A stretch of DNA of 7,195 nucleotides, taken from Chloroflexota bacterium. GTDB lineage: Bacteria > Chloroflexota > Anaerolineae > Anaerolineales > UBA11579. Shown piece after piece: positions 1 through 5,307 of this stretch (its first letter is position 1; every line of letters starts with the position of its first letter). Both the position numbers and the translations under genes were made by a program. The notes under the pieces are model-generated. The model did not search any database. It was not told the origin of the DNA and was given only the letters and a program-made list of their open reading frames with translations. The stretch is from assembly GCA_003486225.1 (NCBI GenBank), contig DNGN01000051.1, positions 1 to 7,195 on the forward strand, written 5' to 3'.

Positions 1-527
1 ATGATCCCCAGCCCGGCAATCACTACGATGCTGCGGTTGATCCACTTGATCGGTTTTTGGATGTTCCATTTTTCAAGGAAGATCGGCGCAATTTCGATGA
101 TCAGGATCAGGGTATAGAGCGTAATCCCTAGGCTGACCTCTTCCATGAAAGAGTGCAGGTTAATGTAATTGGGGATGAAGATGTTGTAAATCTGGTACCA
201 GCGTCCGACATCCAGAAATGCCAGCACTCCGACGACGGCGTAGCCGATGAACCCTGCGAGGACTGCAGCCCTGATGACGGTATGATAGCGTTTTCGGCCG
301 AAAAAGTAGCTGATCAGAGAAACCGTGAATGCTGCACCCGCAACAGGGATCAGGAACAGGTCCACCGAGATCCACAGCCCCCAGGGATTATGGTCAGTGA
401 GATTGGTCGTTGGACCAAGTCCCTCAACCAAACGGTAAATGGCAAGACCAACTGCCACCAGCGTCAGTGCGAATAGTGGGTAAAAACTGCGCGGCAAGGG
501 TTTTTTAGCGGTATCAAATGTGCTCAT
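1..527 (-). CDS. hybB: HybB/NrfD-type hydrogenase membrane subunit (3' end cut by window edge)
   Basis: Integral membrane subunit that passes electrons between the hydrogenase iron-sulfur chain and the quinone pool. The frame is open from the ATG at 527-525 to the window edge, giving 175 residues of a protein that is usually close to 390. Visible hydrophobic segments lie at about residues 15-34, 49-76, 86-105, 131-150 and from 164 on. Family landmarks resembling E. coli HybB are NPWGLW (47-52), LDVGRW (105-110) and HSFMEE (125-130). The start codon overlaps the hybA stop in an ATGA tetranucleotide (527-524), and GGGAG sits 8 nt upstream, so translation is probably coupled to hybA. There is no signal peptide beyond the first membrane helix. 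Other NrfD-like proteins (PsrC, DmsC types) share the fold, but the hybO-hybA context and sequence favour HybB. The large subunit gene should follow beyond position 1. Confidence 0.9.
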   Translation of the reverse strand, partial: MSTFDTAKKPLPRSFYPLFALTLVAVGLAIYRLVEGLGPTTNLTDHNPWGLWISVDLFLIPVAGAAFTVSLISYFFGRKRYHTVIRAAVLAGFIGYAVVGVLAFLDVGRWYQIYNIFIPNYINLHSFMEEVSLGITLYTLILIIEIAPIFLEKWNIQKPIKWINRSIVVIAGLGI

Positions 528-1393
528 TTTCCATTCTCCCATCCGCCCTTTTTAGAAACCCCCCATATCGCCGCCAGGGCAATCGGACCTCCGACCAGGA
601 TTGCTGGGAGAATCACATCCCCGCTTCTCTCACTGAGTTGTGGAATTGGTTCGGTGCCCAGATCTGCAAGGCCAAGTTTTTCGAACTCCACTCCCGAAAG
701 GTATAAAACCGAGGTTCCACCTGCGTCATCTTTGCCATAGATATGATCGACATAGCGATCCGGTTCGTCTTCGAGGCGTCCTTCGGCTTCAGAGACCAAT
801 TCCCCGCGCTTGCCCCAGACCAATGCGCCGGTTGGGCAAATCTCTGCGCAGGCGGGCCCATCTCCTACTGCCAGCCGGTCGTTGCAAAATGTGCATTTCG
901 TGACGACAGGTTTCCGTTCATCCCACTCAAAGCGGGGAACGTGGAAGGGGCAGGTGTACTGGCAGTAGCGGCATCCGATACAACGGTCTGCATTATAAGT
1001 AACCGGACCTTCGGGGGTTTTCTCCAGTGCGCTCACCGGGCAGCCGCTCACACAGCCTGGATCCAGGCAGTGCATGCACTGGCGTTTCACGAATGCATAA
1101 TTTTCATTATCCTCTTTATAAAGTTGGATCAGGGTCCAGGTGTCGCTGGTCAGTTCCTGTGGGGCGTCGAAATAGGCTCTCGTATCGGTTTCATCCTCCG
1201 TTTTGTTCCAGGCTCGGCAGGCATTGGTGCAAGCGTTACATCCAACACAAATCGTTGAATCATACAGCATTGAGAATGCTTCGTTGGGGTCTCCTGGAGG
1301 TGACGCAGCTTTAGCGTTCCGTTGACAAAGCAAAGAGCCGCTAAGTGCCAGACCGCTGATTTTTAGAAAATCTCTACGGTTGATGTTTGCCAT
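524..1393 (-). CDS. hybA: HybA-like Tat-exported ferredoxin subunit with four [4Fe-4S] clusters
   Basis: Electron-transfer subunit joining the hydrogenase small subunit to the HybB membrane protein on the outer face of the membrane. The 289 residues begin with a twin-arginine signal (NRRDFLK, residues 4-11 region), a hydrophobic stretch and a probable cleavage site after AKA (27-29). Sixteen cysteines are spaced for four clusters: C49/52/55/59, C106/109/114/118, C138/141/144/148 and C167/170/182/186. A C-terminal hydrophobic segment at about 260-279 should anchor it, as in E. coli HybA; the block around YDSTICVGCNAC and the CMHC and CRYC motifs also match that family. It begins 9 nt after the hybO stop, and AGGAGG lies 5 nt before the ATG, overlapping that stop. 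It ends inside the hybB start. NrfC- or DmsB-like subunits share the ferredoxin core but lack this anchor and gene context. Confidence 0.94.
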   Translation of the reverse strand: MANINRRDFLKISGLALSGSLLCQRNAKAASPPGDPNEAFSMLYDSTICVGCNACTNACRAWNKTEDETDTRAYFDAPQELTSDTWTLIQLYKEDNENYAFVKRQCMHCLDPGCVSGCPVSALEKTPEGPVTYNADRCIGCRYCQYTCPFHVPRFEWDERKPVVTKCTFCNDRLAVGDGPACAEICPTGALVWGKRGELVSEAEGRLEDEPDRYVDHIYGKDDAGGTSVLYLSGVEFEKLGLADLGTEPIPQLSERSGDVILPAILVGGPIALAAIWGVSKKGGWENGK

Positions 1394-1398
1394 GCCAG

Positions 1399-1404
1399 CC
1401 TCCT
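1399..1404 (-). promoter_or_regulatory. Ribosome-binding site of hybA overlapping the hybO stop
   Basis: AGGAGG on the minus strand, 5 nt before the hybA ATG (1393-1391). Its first two bases are the last two bases of the hybO TAG stop (1405-1403). Ribosomes finishing hybO therefore sit on the hybA initiation site, which suggests translational coupling. Confidence 0.85.
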
Positions 1405-2515
1405 AATCCTCTCCATCGTCATCATTATCTTTAGCATCAGATTTGGAGAGCTGGGTGTATGCAGCAGCGGCAGCCGCTCCGACAGCCAAGCCAGTTGCGC
1501 CGCCAATCAAAGCTGCGCTGGTCGGATCGATCTTGGCTTCGGGCAATGTGACTGGAGCAAAAGTATCGGGTGGGGTAAATTCGAAGAGCGGAGCTACATT
1601 ATAGGCTCCCCATTCCCAGAAGTCCGGCTCCGAGCAGCCGATGCAGCCATGCCCGGATTGGACTGGCCAACTGGCACCATCGTTGTAGCGTACGGCTGGG
1701 CAGTTGTGATAGGTCACAGGGCCTTTGCAGCCCATTTCGTACAGGCACCAGCCCTTTTTATGGCCTTCATCTCCCCAGGCTTTGACAAATTCTCCCGCAT
1801 CGAAGTGCCCGCGCCGTTCGCAATTATCATGGATCCGGGCACCATAGGCAAACAAAGGCCGGTTTTTATCATCCATTGCCGGAAGCTCACCAAAGGTGAG
1901 GAAATGCACCACGGTGGCCGTTAAGTTAACCACATTGTAGGGACATCCCGACAGATTAACCACTGGCTTGTCTTTTACCAATTCCATCACCGACACGGCG
2001 CCCGTGGGGTTGGGATTGGCCCTGGGGATTCCCCCAAAAGTTGCGCAGTTGCCAACTGCGATCACAGCCAGGGCATTCGAGGCTGCTTCGTCCAGGATAT
2101 CAATCGCTGTGCGTCCCCCGATGCAGCAGTAAACCCCGTCTTCATTGAGCGGTATTGACCCCTCTACCACCAGCAGGTAACCGCCGGCTTCGATGGTTTG
2201 GGCTTTGGCCTCCTCTGCCAAATACCCGGAAGCAGCCATGATGGTTTCGTGATAATCTACCGAGAGGATATTGAGGACAAGTTCCGACACAGTGGGCCGG
2301 GATGCGCGCAGGAGCGACTCAGTGCACCCTGCGCAATCCTGGAACTCGAGCCAGATCACCGGCACCCGGGCAGTTGTCTCTAATGCCCTGACAATCTGCT
2401 TGATTTGGCTGTTGGGAAGTGCCAAAGTCCCTGCCATGATAGAACAAAATTTGAGGAATCCCCGCCGATCAACTCCTCGTTCTCTCACAGCTTGTCCAAT
2501 ACTTCGTTCATCCAT
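1403..2515 (-). CDS. hybO: [NiFe]-hydrogenase small subunit (Hyd-2/HybO type), Tat-exported
   Basis: Iron-sulfur subunit that carries electrons away from the NiFe site of the large subunit. I start it at the ATG at 2515-2513 (370 residues) because AAGGGAG lies 6 nt upstream; the frame is open 13 codons further, to a TTG at 2554, with no comparable site. The Tat motif is DRRGFLK (16-22). Ligands by family alignment: proximal cluster C61, C64, C157, C191; distal cluster H229, C232, C257, C263; medial [3Fe-4S] cluster C272, C291, C294 with proline at 284. Residues 334-353 form a Gly/Ala-rich membrane anchor followed by an acidic tail. CAGC (61-64) and GNCATFGG (155-162) lack the two extra cysteines of oxygen-tolerant enzymes. 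HDNCERRGHFDAG and GWCLYEMGCKGP closely resemble E. coli HybO. It is first of the hybO-A-B run after the AT-rich leader. An extra cysteine pair occurs at C130-C131. Confidence 0.96.
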   Translation of the reverse strand: MDERSIGQAVRERGVDRRGFLKFCSIMAGTLALPNSQIKQIVRALETTARVPVIWLEFQDCAGCTESLLRASRPTVSELVLNILSVDYHETIMAASGYLAEEAKAQTIEAGGYLLVVEGSIPLNEDGVYCCIGGRTAIDILDEAASNALAVIAVGNCATFGGIPRANPNPTGAVSVMELVKDKPVVNLSGCPYNVVNLTATVVHFLTFGELPAMDDKNRPLFAYGARIHDNCERRGHFDAGEFVKAWGDEGHKKGWCLYEMGCKGPVTYHNCPAVRYNDGASWPVQSGHGCIGCSEPDFWEWGAYNVAPLFEFTPPDTFAPVTLPEAKIDPTSAALIGGATGLAVGAAAAAAYTQLSKSDAKDNDDDGED

Positions 2516-2521
2516 AGTGAG

Positions 2522-2528
2522 CTCCCTT
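2522..2528 (-). promoter_or_regulatory. Ribosome-binding site that sets the hybO start
   Basis: AAGGGAG on the minus strand, 6 nt before the ATG at 2515-2513. It lies inside the longest open frame, which would otherwise begin at a TTG at 2554. The shorter start places the twin arginines 17 residues from the N-terminus, as in HybO proteins. Confidence 0.8.
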
Positions 2529-2561
2529 TCCAATATTGAATACAAATGTGACAAACAGGAT

Positions 2562-2589
2562 AAAAAATCGTTCGATTATCGACTTTTTT
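2562..2589 (-). promoter_or_regulatory. Weak A/T-tract hairpin in the hybO leader
   Basis: AAAAAATCG (2562-2570) can pair with CGACTTTTTT (2580-2589), with one bulged base and a 9-nt loop. On the minus-strand transcript this is an A-tract, a short stem and a U-tract, roughly 47 nt before the hybO start. The stem has few G-C pairs, so termination or attenuation would be inefficient. Confidence 0.25.
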
Positions 2590-2598
2590 TTGGACAAA

Positions 2599-2618
2599 AA
2601 CCTATTCACTTATTGTTA
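2599..2618 (-). repeat. Direct repeat copy 2 in the hybO leader
   Basis: Plus-strand text AACCTATTCACTTATTGTTA, 109 bp from copy 1 (start to start) and in the same orientation. Its last bases run into the 13-bp dyad at 2612-2624. The four mismatches to copy 1 are two swapped TA/AT pairs. This may be a duplicated operator or a relic of a small duplication. Confidence 0.55.
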
Positions 2619-2624
2619 AACAAT
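2612..2624. promoter_or_regulatory. Perfect 13-bp dyad ATTGTT-A-AACAAT
   Basis: Six-base arms ATTGTT and AACAAT are separated by a single A, partly overlapping repeat copy 2. The symmetry would suit a dimeric DNA-binding protein. The arms are AT-rich, so chance occurrence is quite possible; no regulator can be named from it. Confidence 0.3.
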
Positions 2625-2707
2625 GGAAAAAGGAAACCAGAAAACGTCTTTTCAAGAATTAACGTATGAAGCTTTAGAAATACATCACTTGGCAAATATT
2701 AAGGGAG

Positions 2708-2727
2708 AACCTTATCACTTATTGTAT
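2708..2727 (-). repeat. Direct repeat copy 1, overlapping the candidate -10 box
   Basis: Plus-strand text AACCTTATCACTTATTGTAT. It matches the copy at 2599-2618 at 16 of 20 positions, including an unbroken 11-base core TCACTTATTGT. It covers the proposed -10 element and start point of transcription. A shorter ATCACTT also occurs at 2684-2690. Role unknown; a regulator-binding site is possible. Confidence 0.55.
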
Positions 2728-2749
2728 AGGAATTAAAGAAAAAATGCAA
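2721..2749 (-). promoter_or_regulatory. Candidate sigma-70 promoter for hybOAB
   Basis: On the minus strand TTGCAT (2749-2744) is followed after exactly 17 nt by TACAAT (2726-2721). The -10 box matches TATAAT at five of six positions; the -35 box matches TTGACA only at TTG. Transcription would begin near 2714 and leave a leader of about 200 nt before the hybO ATG. AT-rich DNA yields such matches by chance, so this is tentative. Confidence 0.4.
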
Positions 2750-2751
2750 TT

Positions 2752-2769
2752 TTGTACAAATAATCACAA
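2752..2769. promoter_or_regulatory. Imperfect Rex- or CRP/FNR-family-like dyad upstream of the hybO promoter
   Basis: Minus-strand text TTGTGATTATTTGTACAA. Compared with the general Rex pattern TTGTGAA-N4-TTCACAA it agrees at 11 of 14 specified bases; it also holds a TGTGA half-site of the CRP kind. It starts 3 nt after the hypE stop and ends 2 nt before the candidate -35 box. The two halves are only partly symmetric. Confidence 0.25.
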
Positions 2770-2772
2770 TGC

Positions 2773-3846
2773 TCAGCAAATCCTGGGGAGGATCTCGCCG
2801 GTAGGAAGATCAACCACGCGCCGCGCCCCAATGCCAGTTTTGGCCACTACCAGTCCGGGATGTTCCTGAACGACCCGCCCGATGATGGCAGCCTGGGCCC
2901 CCAGAGGATGGGCCCTGATCTTATCCAATACCGCCTCAGCCCTGGTTGCAGGAAGAATAGCCACCAGTTTACCTTCATTGGCCACATAGAAAGGGTCAAT
3001 CCCCAGCATCTCACAGGCCGCCGCCACCGATGTTTGCACAGGCACCCGGCTTTCTTCAAATTCCACCCCCACCTGGGATGAAGTCGCCAATTCATTCAGC
3101 GCGGCTGCCAGCCCACCACGCGTGGCATCTCTCAGGCAGTGAATGTCCTGGGTTTCCGCTAACATGATGGTAACCAGATCATGCAGGTTGGCAGAATCAG
3201 ATTGGATCTGGCTTTCAAACTCGAGCCCTTCCCGCACCGACATGATGGCCATCCCATGGTCACCCACAGTCCCGCTGACCAGGATCACATCGCCGGCTTC
3301 CGCTCGATCCGGCCGGATATCCACCCCCTCCGGGATGAGCCCGATCCCGGTTGTGTTGATATAAACGCCATCCCCATGCCCTTTGTTGACCACCTTGGTA
3401 TCCCCTGTGACCAATTCCACCCCGGCCTGGCTACACGCAGCCGCGAACGAGGTGGCGATCTGTCCCAGCAGATCCATCGGCAGGCCTTCTTCCAGGATAA
3501 AGCCCGCGCTGAGGTAAAGCGGCTTGGCGCCGGTCATCGCCAGGTCGTTGATTGTGCCGTGCACTGCCAATTTGCCGATATCGCCACCCGGGAATACCAG
3601 CGGGCTGACTACAAACGAATCAGTGCTGAATGCAAAGCGGCCGACGGGGTTGCCCATACCCGCCATGTCCAGCACGGCGGCGTCTCCCATCTGCGCCAGG
3701 GCCTGGCTGTTGGAGATTGGCAAAAACATATGCCGGATGAGATCACTCATCATTTTTCCACCGCTGCCATGCCCCATAACAATCGTCGGGTAATTTTTCA
3801 GCGGGATCGGGCAGACCCAGCTATTAAAATTTGGTTTGGATTGCAT
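2773..3846 (-). CDS. hypE: Hydrogenase maturation protein HypE (carbamoyl dehydratase)
   Basis: Cytoplasmic enzyme that receives a carbamoyl group from HypF on its C-terminal cysteine and, using ATP, dehydrates it to a thiocyanate that donates cyanide to iron on HypC-HypD. The 357 residues end in PRIC, with the acceptor cysteine as the last residue (C357), as the family requires. PurM-like ATP-binding landmarks are GHGSGGKM (25-32), FSTDSF (73-78), FPGGDIGKLAVHGTIND (85-101), TGDTKVV (147-153), SGTVGDHGMAI (191-201), RDATRGGLA (239-247) and YVANEGK (287-293). The first 24 residues, with a CPIPL element, extend beyond E. coli HypE but are plausible for other lineages. AGGAG lies 5 nt before the ATG, 27 nt after the hypD stop. 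It is the last hyp gene before the AT-rich leader. Confidence 0.97.
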   Translation of the reverse strand: MQSKPNFNSWVCPIPLKNYPTIVMGHGSGGKMMSDLIRHMFLPISNSQALAQMGDAAVLDMAGMGNPVGRFAFSTDSFVVSPLVFPGGDIGKLAVHGTINDLAMTGAKPLYLSAGFILEEGLPMDLLGQIATSFAAACSQAGVELVTGDTKVVNKGHGDGVYINTTGIGLIPEGVDIRPDRAEAGDVILVSGTVGDHGMAIMSVREGLEFESQIQSDSANLHDLVTIMLAETQDIHCLRDATRGGLAAALNELATSSQVGVEFEESRVPVQTSVAAACEMLGIDPFYVANEGKLVAILPATRAEAVLDKIRAHPLGAQAAIIGRVVQEHPGLVVAKTGIGARRVVDLPTGEILPRIC

Positions 3847-3873
3847 TAAGACTCCTCAATAAAGCAAAACTCT

Positions 3874-5001
3874 TTAGGAAGACACCTGTGGCTGGGAGTC
3901 TCCCAGGCTGGCTTGGTAACGTCCATAGCGGTAATAAGCCGCACAGGCCCCTTCGCTGGAGACCATGGTGGCCCCAAGCGGGGTCAGCGGGGTGCATTCT
4001 TTGCCAAACGCCGGGCACTGGTTAGGCTTCTTTAGGCCCTGCAGCACCTGGCCGCTGATGCACAGTTCGGATTCAACCGTCGCAATCTCCTGGATCTCCG
4101 GAAAACGCAGTTCGGCATCATAAAACGAATATTCCGGTGTCAGACGGTAACCACTCTGGGGGATGACCCCAATCCCGCGCCAGGGACGGTCGCAGGAGCT
4201 GAACACCTTGCTGATCGTGCTCTGAGCCGGCACATTCCCGTCCCGTACAACCGATCGGGCATAGGCATTTTCTACTTCAGCACGGCCTTCTTCCAGTTGT
4301 TTCACACACATCAAAATCCCGCGCGCCAGGTCCACCGGTTCAAATCCAGTCACCACGATGGGAACCTGGTATCGCTTAACGAGGGGTTCATATTCCCAAT
4401 ACCCCATCACCGTGCAGACATGCCCGGCAGCCAAAAAGCCATCCACGCGGGTGTCCGGTGAATCCATGATGGCACGGATTGCCGGCGGAACAGTCACATG
4501 CGAAACCAGGATGGCGTAATTTTCAATTCCCTGCGCTTTGGCTTGCACCACCGACATGGCATTGGCTGGTGCGGTGGTTTCAAAACCGATCCCAAAAAAC
4601 ACCACGGTCTTATCCGGATTCTCTTTGGCAATTTTCAAAGCATCCAGGGAAGAATACACCACCCGCACATCACCCCCGGCCGCTTTGACGCTGAAGAGAT
4701 CTTTTTCAGACCCCGGTACGCGCAGCATATCGCCATAGGAGGCAAAGATGATCTCCGGTCTGGAAGCCAGGGCGATGGCTTTATCGATCAATTCCAGGGG
4801 TGTCACGCAAACCGGGCAGCCAGGCCCATGAACCAGTTCGATCTCCTTTGGCAGTAATTGATCCAAACCGCTTTTCAGGATCGAATGGGTCTGGCCTCCG
4901 CACACTTCCATTAGAGTCCAGGGTTGGGTCACCGTTTGCTTGATTTCTTTGATTAACTTCTTGGTCAGTTCGCCATCCCGGTATTCATCTAGATACTTCA
5001 T
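3874..5001 (-). CDS. hypD: Hydrogenase maturation protein HypD (iron-sulfur scaffold)
   Basis: Cytoplasmic scaffold that, with HypC, holds the iron while CN and CO ligands are attached. I start it at the ATG at 5001-4999, giving 375 residues (E. coli HypD has 373), because AGGAG lies 7 nt upstream; an earlier TTG at 5025 in frame is unsupported. Conserved motifs are [10 protein letters not shown] (31-40), HGPGCPVC (58-65), GFETTAP (139-145) and GHVC (193-196), supplying the redox and iron-binding cysteines C34, C62, C65 and C196. The C-terminal [4Fe-4S] cluster cysteines appear to be C314, C329, C336 and C353. All expected key residues are present. It begins 29 nt after the hypC stop and is followed by hypE, so one operon is likely. 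Confidence 0.97.
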   Translation of the reverse strand: MKYLDEYRDGELTKKLIKEIKQTVTQPWTLMEVCGGQTHSILKSGLDQLLPKEIELVHGPGCPVCVTPLELIDKAIALASRPEIIFASYGDMLRVPGSEKDLFSVKAAGGDVRVVYSSLDALKIAKENPDKTVVFFGIGFETTAPANAMSVVQAKAQGIENYAILVSHVTVPPAIRAIMDSPDTRVDGFLAAGHVCTVMGYWEYEPLVKRYQVPIVVTGFEPVDLARGILMCVKQLEEGRAEVENAYARSVVRDGNVPAQSTISKVFSSCDRPWRGIGVIPQSGYRLTPEYSFYDAELRFPEIQEIATVESELCISGQVLQGLKKPNQCPAFGKECTPLTPLGATMVSSEGACAAYYRYGRYQASLGDSQPQVSS

Positions 5002-5008
5002 GGTTTTT

Positions 5009-5013
5009 CTCCT
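5009..5013 (-). promoter_or_regulatory. Ribosome-binding site that sets the hypD start
   Basis: AGGAG on the minus strand, 7 nt before the ATG at 5001. It lies within the eight-codon extension that begins at a TTG at 5025, so the extension is more likely leader than protein. Confidence 0.8.
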
Positions 5014-5030
5014 GCCGCACCGCAAGGGAT

Positions 5031-5294
5031 TCAGGCTTCATCTTCAGTCAATTCAGGGAGCTCATCTGCCAGCATATCCAGCTCACGCAGCATCTCCAGG
5101 GTTTTCATGGCTTCTTCTTCATCAATCTGGCTGATGCCAAACCCGACATGGATGATCGTGTAGTCTCCAACCTGGATATCCGGCAAGAAATCCAGGCAGG
5201 CTTCTTTGATGACCCCCCCAAAATCAACCTTGCCCATTCGAACGTTATTGGTTTCATAGATTTCAATGATCTTTCCAGGGACACCTAAACACAT
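5031..5294 (-). CDS. hypC: Hydrogenase maturation chaperone HypC
   Basis: Small chaperone (87 residues, usual for the family) that binds HypD and iron during ligand assembly and then delivers the Fe(CN)2CO group to the precursor of the large subunit. It starts [10 protein letters not shown]2, exposed after removal of the initiator methionine, is the essential ligand. H49 in the segment IIHVGFGIS matches the second conserved residue. The C-terminal 30 residues are acidic and probably helical. In E. coli the Hyd-2 enzyme uses the paralogue HybG; only one HypC/HybG-type gene is visible here, and I cannot tell which specialisation applies. The SD overlaps the hypF stop. hypD follows after 29 nt. 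Confidence 0.97.
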   Translation of the reverse strand: MCLGVPGKIIEIYETNNVRMGKVDFGGVIKEACLDFLPDIQVGDYTIIHVGFGISQIDEEEAMKTLEMLRELDMLADELPELTEDEA

Positions 5295-5300
5295 TTTCTA

Positions 5301-5307
5301 CCTCCTT
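5301..5307 (-). promoter_or_regulatory. Ribosome-binding site of hypC overlapping the hypF stop
   Basis: AAGGAGG on the minus strand, 6 nt before the hypC ATG (5294-5292). Its first two bases belong to the hypF TAA stop (5308-5306). A near-perfect site in this position implies strong, possibly coupled, translation of hypC. Confidence 0.88.

Larger units (their letters stand above)
2516..2772 (-). other. AT-rich intergenic leader between hypE and hybO
   Basis: This is the only substantial gap between genes in the window. By hand count 51 of 180 bases in 2581-2760 are G or C (about 28%), far below the flanking genes. No convincing gene is seen on either strand. It holds a candidate promoter, two imperfect copies of a 20-bp direct repeat, a 13-bp dyad, a Rex/CRP-like imperfect dyad and a weak hairpin, each listed separately. 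No GC-rich intrinsic terminator follows hypE, so read-through from the hyp genes into hybO remains possible. The gap probably holds the main control region for the structural hydrogenase genes (inference). Confidence 0.75.

Noticed and set aside
153..476. Plus-strand open frame of 107 codons at the window start
   Set aside because: Antisense to hybB, whose minus-strand frame encodes clear membrane helices and HybB motifs.
743..1258. Plus-strand open frame of 171 codons opposite hybA
   Set aside because: Shadow of the cysteine-rich HybA frame; there is no independent support.
1325..1327. Lipoprotein-type cysteine (C23) in the HybA signal region
   Set aside because: The residues before it (SLL) do not fit a lipobox, while an AKA signal-peptidase site follows; a C-terminal anchor already explains membrane attachment.
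2741..2772. Intrinsic terminator after hypE
   Set aside because: TTTGTACAAA is self-complementary and a T-run follows nearby on the minus strand, but there is no GC-rich stem, so I do not call a terminator.
2516..2772. Sigma-54 promoter for the hydrogenase genes
   Set aside because: Sigma-54 control is known for some hydrogenase operons, but I find no GG-N10-GC core with acceptable flanks in this leader.
3181..3849. Plus-strand open frame of 222 codons opposite hypE
   Set aside because: It lies wholly antisense to a well-conserved HypE frame, its product resembles no family I know, and GC-rich coding DNA commonly leaves such open antisense frames.
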